From: an uncultured Prevotellaceae bacterium
GTDB taxonomy: Bacteria; Bacteroidota; Bacteroidia; Bacteroidales; Bacteroidaceae
NCBI GenBank assembly: GCA_945827465.1
Contig: CALZOH010000026.1
Location: forward strand, 1-19,553
Direction: 5' to 3'
Length of the DNA: 19,553 nucleotides
The position numbers and the translations under genes are program-made. The notes below the pieces were generated by a model. It had not been told where the DNA came from. It saw only the letters and a program-made list of their open reading frames with translations, and did no database searches. Numbering within the stretch: the stretch's first letter is position 1; every line of letters begins with the position of its first letter. This document shows, in pieces, positions 8,794-16,156 of the stretch.

Positions 8794-8825
8794 TTTGGTC
8801 AACTTAAAAAAAAGTAGTAATTTCG
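8794..8825 (+). promoter_or_regulatory. lysS promoter (-33 TTTG, -7 TAATTTCG)
   Basis: TTTG at 8794-8797 and TAATTTCG at 8818-8825 are separated by 20 nt, the usual spacing for the Bacteroidota primary sigma factor. The -7 box has one mismatch to TAnnTTTG. The predicted start near 8832 leaves a leader of about 18 nt before the lysS ATG, too short for a lysine riboswitch or T-box. Confidence 0.65.
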
Positions 8826-8849
8826 CGCCGAAAAATTAGCCATCAATAT

Positions 8850-10583
8850 ATGAACCTATTAGAATTGTCAGAACAAGAGGTTAACCGCCGCAATGCCTTA
8901 ACCGAATTGCGTGCTTTGGGCATTGACCCTTATCCCGCTGCTGAATATCCCACCAATGCTTTCTCTGCAGAAATTCTTGAGAACTTCAAAGATGAAGATA
9001 CACCCCGCGAAGTCTGCATCGCAGGCCGCCTGATGAGCAAACGCGTCATGGGCAAAGCCAGTTTCATGGAATTACAGGATTCGCAAGGGCGCGTTCAGGT
9101 TTACGTCACTCGTGATGACATTTGCGAAGGCGAAGATAAGACCCTCTACAATGTGGTGTTCAAACGTTTGTTGGACTTGGGCGACATTGTCGGCGTAAAA
9201 GGATTCGTATTCCGAACCCAAACCGGAGAAATTACCGTTCATGCCCGCTCGCTCACCTTGCTATGCAAGAGCCTCAAGCCCCTGCCTGTTGTAAAACAAG
9301 ACAAAGACGGCAAGGTCTACGACTCTTTTGAAGATCCCGAATTACGTTATCGTCAGCGTTACGTTGACTTGATTGTCAATCCGGGCGTTAAAGACATCTT
9401 TCTCAAGCGTGCTAAGGTATTACAAACCATGCGCAAGGTATTGGACGAAGCCGGATATACCGAAGTAGAGACTCCTATTCTTCAGAACATTCCTGGTGGT
9501 GCCACAGCCCGTCCGTTCATCACCCACTTCAATGCCCTCAATGTAGATATGTATATGCGCATTGCTACCGAGTTGTACTTGAAGCGACTGATTGTAGGAG
9601 GATTTGAAGGCGTATATGAAATTGGCAAAAACTTCCGTAACGAAGGAATGGACCGCACCCACAATCCTGAATTTACTTGTATGGAACTCTACGTTCAGTA
9701 CAAGGATTACAATTGGATGATGTCCTTCACTGAGAAGCTCCTCGAAACCATCTGTGTTGCTGTCAACGGTAAACCTGAGCAGGTGATTGACGGTACTTTG
9801 GTGAACTTCCGTGCTCCCTACCGTCGTCTGCCCATCCTCGAAGCCATCAAGGAGAAGACCGGATACGATCTCAGCAATATGGACGAAGCCGAGATTCGTG
9901 AAGTTTGTAAGAAATTGGGCCTCGACATTGACGACACCATGGGTAAGGGTAAACTCATCGACGAAATCTTTGGCGAATTCTGTGAGGGTACATTTATCCA
10001 GCCGACCTTCATCACCGACTACCCTGTCGAGATGAGTCCTCTCACCAAGATGCATCGCTCCAAGCCAGGCCTTACAGAACGTTTTGAATTGATGGTAAAT
10101 GGTAAGGAATTGGCCAACGCTTATAGTGAGCTCAACGATCCTATTGATCAGGAAGAGCGTTTCAAGGCCCAAATGGCATTAGCCGACAAGGGCGATGACG
10201 AAGCCATGATTATAGACCATGACTTCCTGCGTTCACTACAATACGGTATGCCTCCCACAAGTGGTATCGGTATTGGTATTGACCGCCTGGTGATGCTCAT
10301 GACCGGCAAGACCACCATTCAGGAAATCCTGCTCTTCCCGCAAATGCGTCCCGAAAAGAAAGCCCCGAAAGACAGCAACGACAAATACCTGGCTTTAGGC
10401 ATTGCTGAGGATCTGATTCCCGTACTTCAGAAGTGCGGCTACCACCTCGTTGAAAGTCTGCGCGGCGTCAATCCGCAAAAGATACAGATGCAAATTGGCG
10501 AAGTAATCAAGAAGTACAAACTTGAAATCACCAAACCGAGTGTTGACCAAGTAGCAGAATGGCTCAATCAACTGCCTGAATAA
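8850..10583 (+). CDS. lysS: Lysyl-tRNA synthetase, class II
   Basis: LysRS charges tRNA-Lys with lysine in the cytoplasm. The N-terminal OB-fold anticodon-binding domain spans about 50-145 (CIAGRLMSKRVMGKASF). The class II catalytic core follows: RQRYVDLIVNP (168-178), motif 2 FRNEGMDRTHNPEFT (262-276) with Arg263 and Glu265, and motif 3 GIGIGIDRLVMLM with Arg479. At 577 aa it is about 70 residues longer than E. coli LysS (505). The excess is a C-terminal tail (about 508-577, from KDSNDKYLALGIAEDL) beyond the usual end of the fold. The start at 8850 fits the family N-terminus and the promoter just upstream. The next gene, pgi, follows by 43 nt without a terminator, so read-through is possible. 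Confidence 0.97.
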   Translation: MNLLELSEQEVNRRNALTELRALGIDPYPAAEYPTNAFSAEILENFKDEDTPREVCIAGRLMSKRVMGKASFMELQDSQGRVQVYVTRDDICEGEDKTLYNVVFKRLLDLGDIVGVKGFVFRTQTGEITVHARSLTLLCKSLKPLPVVKQDKDGKVYDSFEDPELRYRQRYVDLIVNPGVKDIFLKRAKVLQTMRKVLDEAGYTEVETPILQNIPGGATARPFITHFNALNVDMYMRIATELYLKRLIVGGFEGVYEIGKNFRNEGMDRTHNPEFTCMELYVQYKDYNWMMSFTEKLLETICVAVNGKPEQVIDGTLVNFRAPYRRLPILEAIKEKTGYDLSNMDEAEIREVCKKLGLDIDDTMGKGKLIDEIFGEFCEGTFIQPTFITDYPVEMSPLTKMHRSKPGLTERFELMVNGKELANAYSELNDPIDQEERFKAQMALADKGDDEAMIIDHDFLRSLQYGMPPTSGIGIGIDRLVMLMTGKTTIQEILLFPQMRPEKKAPKDSNDKYLALGIAEDLIPVLQKCGYHLVESLRGVNPQKIQMQIGEVIKKYKLEITKPSVDQVAEWLNQLPE

Positions 10584-10626
10584 AATTTCCCCAACAATTA
10601 AAATACAAACATCATTATATCTCATT

Positions 10627-11982
10627 ATGGAAAATATCCGTTTAGAGTTCACCAAAGCCGCTTCATTCTTGAAGCCCGGTACTATTGAAAGTTATTTGCC
10701 CAAGGCTCAGTCAGCCATTGAGGCATTAGAGCAGGGAACCTGCCCCGGTAATGACTTTTTGGGTTGGGTCAACCTCCCCTCATCACTTACGCCCGAATTT
10801 CTGAGTGACATCAAGGCAACTGCTCAAGCCCTGCGTGCAAACTGCGACACCATTGTAGTAGCCGGAATCGGCGGTAGTTACTTGGGTGCACGTGCCGTCA
10901 TTGAAGCTCTGCAGAACAGTTTCCAGTGGCTCACCAACCAAGGTGAGAACCCCAACATCCTTTTCGCCGGCAATAACATTGGCGAAGACTACCTTTATGA
11001 ACTTTGCGATTATTTAAAAGATAAGAAATTTGGAGTTATCAATATCTCCAAATCCGGTACCACCACAGAAACCGCCCTTGCTTTCCGTCTGCTCCGCAAG
11101 CAATGCGAAGACCAGCGTGGCAGAGAAGATGCCCGTAAGGTCATCGTAGCCATTACCGATGCCAAGAAAGGCGCAGCCCGCATCACAGCCGATAAAGAAG
11201 GCTACAAGAGCTACATCATTCCCGACAACGTTGGTGGACGCTTTTCTGTACTCACCCCAGTAGGTTTACTGCCCATTGCTTGCGCCGGTCTTGATATTGA
11301 CCAACTCGTTGCCGGAGCTCGCAGCATGGAAGAAGCTACAGCAGCTAAGGTCGATGTAAAGAACAACCTCTGCGCCCTCTATGCAGCCGTACGCAACGCC
11401 CTTTATCTGGAGGGAGGCAAGAAGATTGAGATCCTGGCTAACTTTCAGCCCAAGCTCCACTTCATAGCTGAATGGTGGAAGCAACTATATGGCGAAAGTG
11501 AAGGAAAAGAAAACAAGGGTATCTTCCCAGCAGCCGTTGACTTCACCACCGACCTGCATTCGATGGGACAATGGATTCAGGAAGGCGAACGCACCATCTT
11601 TGAAACAGTCATTAGCGTTGAAACAACCCAACACAAATTACTGTTCCCCCACGACGATGAAAATCTCGATGGTCTTAACTTCCTTGAAGGAAAGCGCGTT
11701 GACGAGGTCAATAAGATGGCAGAATTGGGAACACAACTTGCCCACGTTGACGGCGGCGTACCCAATATCCGCATCGTACTTCCTGCTATTAATGAATATT
11801 ATATTGGCCAGCTCATCTACTTCTTCGAGAAAGCCTGCGGAGTAAGCGGCAATATTCTTGGTGTCAACGCCTTCAACCAACCCGGTGTGGAAGCCTATAA
11901 AAAGAATATGTTTGCCCTGCTCAATAAACCCGGATACGAGGCTGAGAGCAAAGCTATCCGTGAACGTCTCGAAAAGGAGTAA
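10627..11982 (+). CDS. pgi: Glucose-6-phosphate isomerase
   Basis: Pgi interconverts glucose 6-phosphate and fructose 6-phosphate. The 451-aa length fits the short bacterial form seen in Bacillus and Thermotoga rather than the roughly 550-aa E. coli form. Signature features are the phosphate-binding loop SKSGTTTE (141-148), the first family signature around DNVGGRFSVLTPVG (200-213), the active-site region GESEGKENKG, and the C-terminal NQPGVEAYK with the conserved Lys. The upstream 43 nt is AT-rich with no recognisable TAnnTTTG box, so it may be read from the lysS promoter. The HAD gene begins 10 nt after its stop codon. Confidence 0.97.
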   Translation: MENIRLEFTKAASFLKPGTIESYLPKAQSAIEALEQGTCPGNDFLGWVNLPSSLTPEFLSDIKATAQALRANCDTIVVAGIGGSYLGARAVIEALQNSFQWLTNQGENPNILFAGNNIGEDYLYELCDYLKDKKFGVINISKSGTTTETALAFRLLRKQCEDQRGREDARKVIVAITDAKKGAARITADKEGYKSYIIPDNVGGRFSVLTPVGLLPIACAGLDIDQLVAGARSMEEATAAKVDVKNNLCALYAAVRNALYLEGGKKIEILANFQPKLHFIAEWWKQLYGESEGKENKGIFPAAVDFTTDLHSMGQWIQEGERTIFETVISVETTQHKLLFPHDDENLDGLNFLEGKRVDEVNKMAELGTQLAHVDGGVPNIRIVLPAINEYYIGQLIYFFEKACGVSGNILGVNAFNQPGVEAYKKNMFALLNKPGYEAESKAIRERLEKE

Positions 11983-11992
11983 GCGCAAGCGG

Positions 11993-12721
11993 ATGTATCA
12001 GCAAAATATCAACAACTATTTACATCAATACGGCTTTGAGTCAATGCGACTCAAGGCTGTATTGTTTGATATGGATGGCGTTCTGTTCGACTCCATGCCC
12101 ATGCACGCCCAAGCCTGGGCCGAAGCTGCCCGACAAGTTGGTTTCGACCTCACGGCCGAAGAGGCTTACGAGCACGAAGGACGCACCGGAAAAGGCACCA
12201 TCAATATCTTGGCACGTCGCTGCTGGGGACGCGAAGCCACCGAACAAGAAGAATTAGACATTTACGAGGCCAAGAGTCGCGTATTCAACAGCCTCCCCCC
12301 CGCACCCAAGATGCCGGGAGCCGAAGAAGTACTCAGTCGGGTCAAAGCCGATGGACTCAAGATCGTACTCGTTACCGGCAGCGGACAATTAAGCCTGCTT
12401 GACAAACTTAACCGCAACTATGCCGGCTACTTCCATCGCGACCTGATGGTGACCAGTTTCGACGTTAAGCAGGGCAAGCCCTCGCCCGAACCCTACTTGA
12501 TGGGACTGCGCAAGGCAGGTATCCAGCCTTGGGAAGCCCTCGTAGTTGAAAATGCTCCTTTAGGAGTTCGTGCCGGCGTGGCTGCACAAATTTTCACTAT
12601 AGCCGTCAATACCGGTCCACTGCCCGACGAGAAGTTGCTATCCCAAGGCGCCCACCTGTTGTTACCCTCCATGCAGGCCCTCGCCGATGCCTGGCCCATA
12701 CTCTACCAAGAGATGAGGTAG
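11993..12721 (+). CDS. HAD-superfamily phosphatase, beta-phosphoglucomutase-like
   Basis: This is a cytoplasmic subfamily IA HAD hydrolase of 242 aa. Motif I is FDMDGVLFDS with nucleophile Asp26 and acid/base Asp28; motif II is VLVTGSG (Thr128); motif III is KQGKPSPEPY with Lys162; motif IV is VVENAPLGV (186 is Glu). The second acidic residue of the usual VEDS box is Asn187 here. The cap helices lie between motifs I and II. I chose the ATG at 11993, 10 nt after pgi; the frame is open further upstream but that part overlaps pgi, and an ATG at 12044 (MRLKAVLFDMDG) would also give a normal protein of 225 aa. Its position after pgi suggests a sugar-phosphate or similar substrate, but the substrate is not readable from sequence. 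Confidence 0.88.
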   Translation: MYQQNINNYLHQYGFESMRLKAVLFDMDGVLFDSMPMHAQAWAEAARQVGFDLTAEEAYEHEGRTGKGTINILARRCWGREATEQEELDIYEAKSRVFNSLPPAPKMPGAEEVLSRVKADGLKIVLVTGSGQLSLLDKLNRNYAGYFHRDLMVTSFDVKQGKPSPEPYLMGLRKAGIQPWEALVVENAPLGVRAGVAAQIFTIAVNTGPLPDEKLLSQGAHLLLPSMQALADAWPILYQEMR

Positions 12722-12774
12722 TTGCTCCGAGTGCCTTTCATGCTATTTCGCTAACCCTATTAATTCTTACCCAT

Positions 12775-13815
12775 ATGGGATTTCTACAGAAATTATTTTC
12801 AAAGAATGCTGCTCCGGAAAATCCGGAGATACCTACTAAACCGGAAATGCCGGATAGTTCAGATAATCAAGACAAACAGAATCATACAGAGAAACCGGCC
12901 GAGCCCATTCAAACCGACATCGCTACACTGCGCGATGACGGTATCCGTGCCATGCGTATCGGAGAACTGGCTTTTGCAGAGAAATGTTTTTTGGCCGCCC
13001 TTGAACGTCAAGACAACGACGAGGTGAAGAGCCTCCTTGCAGAAGCCTACATTCACGCCCAAGCGGGCAGCAAAGCACTTCCCCTACTCGAAGAAATGAT
13101 TGAGCGTCATCCCGACGAACTTAATTTATTGTTGGCTCGCGCCCGTGCTGCCCAACAGGCTGAAGCCTGGGACGTGCTCGAAGAAGCATCAAAGGCCATC
13201 CTACAAGTTGACGCCAGCAACACCACCGGCATCTTCTACCAAGCCTTGGCCCTTTTTCAGCTGCAACAACCCCTGCCTGCCGTAGCTATGCTCACCCAAT
13301 TGCTTTGCAGCCAACCCGACCTACGTGCCGCTCTTTTATTGCGTGCCCGCATACTCTTCAGCATGCAGCAATACAACGAAGCATTGACTGACGTAGAAGT
13401 GCTTCTCAAAAAGGAAGAACCTGAAGAAGACGTTATGCTACTCAAGGGCGATATCCTCAAAGCTCGCGGTGACGCTGATACTGCCATTGAAACTTATCGG
13501 GCCCTGCTCGAACTCAATCCTTTTCAGCAAGAGGCCGTCCTACGTCTTGGCACACTTCTTACAGAGCTTCATCGACTTGATGAAGCGATCCGCCTCTACG
13601 ACGAGACCATTGAACTGCAACCCGACTTCGCCCAGGCATACAAGGAGCGTGGCGGAGTGCGTCTGCAACTCCATGATGAAGCAGGAGCGGCTGACGACTT
13701 GAAAAAGGCACTCGAATTATCACCCGAAACGGGACGCGCCATTGACGGAGAGTTCTGCGCCGTACAAAATGAGATGAATGCCCGTTACCGTTCCCAAAAT
13801 CCCTTCGGATTTTAA
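12775..13815 (+). CDS. Tetratricopeptide-repeat protein
   Basis: This 346-aa protein has a short amphipathic start (MGFLQKLFSK), a polar Pro-rich linker (about 12-48) and then tandem TPR units to the end. The clearest are in the second half, with A-helix/B-helix patterns such as LLKGDILKARGDADTAIETY, AVLRLGTLLTELHRLDEAI and AYKERGGVRLQLHDEAGAA. There is no signal peptide or catalytic motif. TPR arrays serve as protein-binding scaffolds; the partner is unknown. It follows the HAD gene by 53 nt, with no convincing promoter or terminator between, so it may be the last gene of the lysS-pgi-HAD run. The next transcription unit starts from a strong promoter about 70 nt downstream. Confidence 0.88.
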   Translation: MGFLQKLFSKNAAPENPEIPTKPEMPDSSDNQDKQNHTEKPAEPIQTDIATLRDDGIRAMRIGELAFAEKCFLAALERQDNDEVKSLLAEAYIHAQAGSKALPLLEEMIERHPDELNLLLARARAAQQAEAWDVLEEASKAILQVDASNTTGIFYQALALFQLQQPLPAVAMLTQLLCSQPDLRAALLLRARILFSMQQYNEALTDVEVLLKKEEPEEDVMLLKGDILKARGDADTAIETYRALLELNPFQQEAVLRLGTLLTELHRLDEAIRLYDETIELQPDFAQAYKERGGVRLQLHDEAGAADDLKKALELSPETGRAIDGEFCAVQNEMNARYRSQNPFGF

Positions 13816-13886
13816 CCCATTCACCCACGTTTTAGGTCACAATGTGTAGGCGAAAATCTGATTCTTGCAAAAATATTGGAGCAAAT

Positions 13887-13917
13887 ATTGCTATTTTGAA
13901 AGAAAATAGTACTTTTG
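13887..13917 (+). promoter_or_regulatory. Promoter of the aromatic operon leader
   Basis: TACTTTTG at 13910-13917 matches the -7 consensus TAnnTTTG. ATTG at 13887-13890 lies 19 nt upstream as a near-match to the -33 TTTG box. Transcription should begin near 13923, about 27 nt before the leader peptide ATG. A short inverted repeat (TTTTGC, loop AGC, GCAAAA; 13913-13927) overlaps the expected start point. Confidence 0.65.
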
Positions 13918-13949
13918 CAGCGCAAAAATAAAGAATCAAGTCAGAAACA

Positions 13950-14012
13950 ATGATGCAATACAGTGCTTCCTTTAGCTTTTACTTTTATTACTTTACTCCA
14001 ATCAAGAAGTGA
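13950..14012 (+). CDS. Phe/Tyr-rich leader peptide of the aromatic operon
   Basis: This 20-codon frame starts with ATG ATG and ends with TGA at 14010-14012. Residues 8-15 read FSFYFYYF, and the whole peptide has four Phe (all TTT) and four Tyr codons (TAC, TAC, TAT, TAC) among its 20. Such enrichment just before a terminator and pheA is the mark of a regulatory leader peptide, as in the classical E. coli pheA leader. Stalling of the ribosome at these codons when charged tRNA-Phe or tRNA-Tyr is scarce would expose the sequence after the stop codon. I see no convincing Shine-Dalgarno sequence, which is usual in this phylum. The function is inferred from composition and position; no homologue was compared. 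Confidence 0.82.
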   Translation: MMQYSASFSFYFYYFTPIKK

Positions 14013-14062
14013 AGCGGTAGCCTGTACGCGCAAATACAAATAGAAAACATAAAGGTCCCGCT
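14013..14062 (+). promoter_or_regulatory. Predicted antiterminator of the pheA attenuator
   Basis: Directly after the leader stop codon, AGCGG (14013-14017) is complementary to CCGCT (14058-14062), which is the 5' arm of the terminator. The pairing can continue through A14019-U56 and CC (14021-14022) with GG (14054-14055). The same segment can instead fold locally, 14014-14019 with 14025-14031 and one bulged G. A ribosome waiting at the stop codon would cover 14013-14022 and leave the terminator free; one stalled within the aromatic run would not. The pairing is short, so the switch is plausible rather than proven. Confidence 0.55.
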
Positions 14063-14084
14063 CACACGAGCGGGATTTTTTATT
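14056..14084 (+). terminator. Attenuator terminator upstream of pheA
   Basis: An 8-bp perfect stem, TCCCGCTC (14056-14063) with GAGCGGGA (14068-14075), loop ACAC, is followed at once by TTTTTTATT. This is a strong intrinsic terminator. It lies 43 nt after the leader peptide stop and 14 nt before the pheA start codon, well past the predicted promoter, so it would abort transcription before the structural genes. Confidence 0.9.
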
Positions 14085-14098
14085 AGGAATATATTGAC

Positions 14099-14935
14099 AT
14101 GAAGAAAGTAGCCATACAAGGTATCAAGGGTTCGTTCCACGACATTGCCGCCCACCAGTTCTTCGCCAACGAAGAGATTGAGTTGATTTGCTGCGAAACA
14201 TTTGAAGAACTTTTCGACACCATGAAGAAAGACAGCAGCCTGCTGGCCATGATGGCCATTGAAAATACCATCGCAGGCAGCCTGCTCCACAATTACGAAC
14301 TGCTGCGTGCCAGCAACCTCACCATTGTAGGTGAGCACAAGCTCCACATTGAGCACAGTCTGCTTTGTCTGCCCGACGAGGACATCAACGACATTCGGGA
14401 AATCAATTCCCACCCGGTAGCCCTCATGCAGTGCCGTGACTTTCTCAAGCAGTTTCGCTACTGCAAGATTGTAGAAGCCGACGACACGGCCGGTGCAGCC
14501 GAAGCTATCAGCCGACTCGGACTCAAGGGCCACGCTGCCATCTGCTCGAAGTTTGCCGCACCTATCTATCACATGAAGGTGCTGCGCGAGGCCATCGAAG
14601 ACAACAAGCACAATTTTACGCGCTTTCTCTGTCTCTGCGACCCCTGGAACGCCGACGCCATTCGCCGCACAAGACAAATCAACAAGAGCAGCATCGTGTT
14701 TTCCGTTCCTCACGAGAAGGGCGAACTCTCACACGTACTTTCGGTGCTCTCGTTCTACGACATCAATATGACCAAAATCCAGTCGTTGCCCATCATCGGT
14801 CACGAATGGGAATACCTTTTCTACGTCGACATCACCTTCGCCGACTACTCGCGTTACCGCCAATGTATTGAGGCCATCAGGCCATTAACACGTCAAATCA
14901 GCATACTTGGAGAATATGAATCAGATCCTCACTAA
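14099..14935 (+). CDS. pheA: Prephenate dehydratase
   Basis: PheA decarboxylates and dehydrates prephenate to phenylpyruvate, the committed step to phenylalanine. The 278-aa protein is a stand-alone dehydratase without a chorismate mutase domain. The catalytic PDT part spans about 1-185, with MAIENTIAGSLLHNYELL (52-69) and the TRF motif (Thr174-Arg175-Phe176). An ACT regulatory domain follows (about 197-275). Its two Phe-binding boxes differ from E. coli: GALV is GELS (208-211) and ESRP is QSLP (228-231). AGGA at 14085-14088 is a possible ribosome site 10 nt from the ATG. It is the first structural gene after the leader peptide and terminator, and it overlaps the aminotransferase start by 20 nt, suggesting translational coupling. 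Confidence 0.95.
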   Translation: MKKVAIQGIKGSFHDIAAHQFFANEEIELICCETFEELFDTMKKDSSLLAMMAIENTIAGSLLHNYELLRASNLTIVGEHKLHIEHSLLCLPDEDINDIREINSHPVALMQCRDFLKQFRYCKIVEADDTAGAAEAISRLGLKGHAAICSKFAAPIYHMKVLREAIEDNKHNFTRFLCLCDPWNADAIRRTRQINKSSIVFSVPHEKGELSHVLSVLSFYDINMTKIQSLPIIGHEWEYLFYVDITFADYSRYRQCIEAIRPLTRQISILGEYESDPH

Positions 14936-16097
14936 CATTCGGCCCGCCGACCGCCTCTCGCTGGTCAGCGAGTACTACTTCAGCCGCAAGCTGAAGGAAA
15001 TTGCGCGCCGCAACGCCAATCATGAAAACATCATCAGTCTGGCCATCGGCAGTCCCGACATGCCGCCCTCGCCACAAACCATCGAAACGCTCTGCCAACA
15101 GGCCCGCCGCGACGACGTACACGGTTACCAACCCACCGTGGGCATTCCCGAACTGCGCGAAGCAATGGCGGCATGGTACCAACGCTGGTATGGTGTCGAA
15201 CTCGACCCACAAACCGAAATCCAACCGCTCATCGGTTCAAAGGAAGGCATCCTTCACGTTACCCTGGCCTTTGCCAATCCGGGCGACCGCATCCTCGTAC
15301 CCAACCCGGGTTATCCCACCTATACGTCGCTCACCAAACTGTTAGGATGCGAAGTGGTCAACTATGACCTGCATCCGGAAAACAATTGGCAACCTGACTT
15401 TGAAGCCCTCGAACAGAGCGATCTCACAGGTGTAAAAATGATGTGGACCAACTACCCCAACATGCCCACCGGTGCCAACGCTCAACGAGCCACCTACGAG
15501 CGCCTCGTCGACTTTGCTCGCCGTCACTCCATCTTGGTGGTCAACGACAATCCGTACAGTTTCATTCTCAATCCCGAGCCCATCAGCCTTTTGCAAGTAG
15601 AAGGCGCCAAGGACTGCTGCATTGAGTTCAACTCCATGAGCAAGAGTCACAACATGCCGGGCTGGCGTGTGGGCATGCTTGCCACCAACGCCGAGTTCGT
15701 GAAATGGATTCTGAAGGTAAAGTCGAACATCGACTCCGGTACCTTCCGCCCGCTCCAATTGGCTGCCGCCGAAGCCTACCGCAACGATGCTGAATGGCAT
15801 CGTGAAGCCAACATCCACACCTACCGCTCACGTCGCCGCGTAGCCGAAGAAATCATGACAGCCATTGGCTGCACCTTCGACCCCAACCAAGTGGGCATGT
15901 TCCTTTGGGGACGCATTCCCGAACATTACTCCGACTGCGAAGAACTCACCGAAAAGGTGCTCAACGAAGCTCACGTGTTTATCACCCCCGGTTTCATCTT
16001 CGGTTCAGGTGGCAATCGTTACGTACGCATTTCGCTTTGCGCCAAAACCGAGCAACTCGAAAAGGCACTCGGACGCATTCAAGAAGTATTTAAATAA
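14916..16097 (+). CDS. Class I/II aminotransferase, probably aromatic
   Basis: A fold-type I PLP-dependent aminotransferase of 393 aa. Motifs seen: NYPNMPTGA (179-187) for cofactor and substrate contacts, VNDNPYSF (209-216) with Asp211 and Tyr214, the PLP Lys243 in SMSKSHNMPGWRVG (240-253), and the carboxylate-binding Arg in RYVRISLCA near the C-terminus. In this operon it most likely transaminates phenylpyruvate and 4-hydroxyphenylpyruvate to Phe and Tyr, though aspartate, alanine or branched-chain activity cannot be excluded from sequence. I start it at the ATG at 14916; a TTG three codons upstream is also in frame. The start lies inside the end of pheA (20-nt overlap). DAHP synthase follows 59 nt later. 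Confidence 0.93.
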   Translation: MNQILTNIRPADRLSLVSEYYFSRKLKEIARRNANHENIISLAIGSPDMPPSPQTIETLCQQARRDDVHGYQPTVGIPELREAMAAWYQRWYGVELDPQTEIQPLIGSKEGILHVTLAFANPGDRILVPNPGYPTYTSLTKLLGCEVVNYDLHPENNWQPDFEALEQSDLTGVKMMWTNYPNMPTGANAQRATYERLVDFARRHSILVVNDNPYSFILNPEPISLLQVEGAKDCCIEFNSMSKSHNMPGWRVGMLATNAEFVKWILKVKSNIDSGTFRPLQLAAAEAYRNDAEWHREANIHTYRSRRRVAEEIMTAIGCTFDPNQVGMFLWGRIPEHYSDCEELTEKVLNEAHVFITPGFIFGSGGNRYVRISLCAKTEQLEKALGRIQEVFK

Positions 16098-16156
16098 TCT
16101 CCTTTTATAGATCATATAACATTCAAGAAACAAATCAAAAAAAAGAATAACTCAAT

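Noticed and set aside
8757..8849. Lysine riboswitch or T-box upstream of lysS
   Set aside because: The predicted transcript leader is only about 18 nt and the whole gap is 93 nt, too short for either.
9420..10172. 250-aa minus-strand open frame
   Set aside because: It lies fully inside lysS on the other strand and has no family resemblance; lysS has intact class II motifs.
11858..11992. Longer 287-aa start for the HAD phosphatase
   Set aside because: The extra 45 residues overlap pgi in another frame and lack HAD homology; ATG at 11993 or 12044 fits the family N-terminus.
13988..14713. 241-aa minus-strand open frame over the pheA leader
   Set aside because: It is antisense to the leader peptide, terminator and the PheA catalytic domain, and shows no protein signature.
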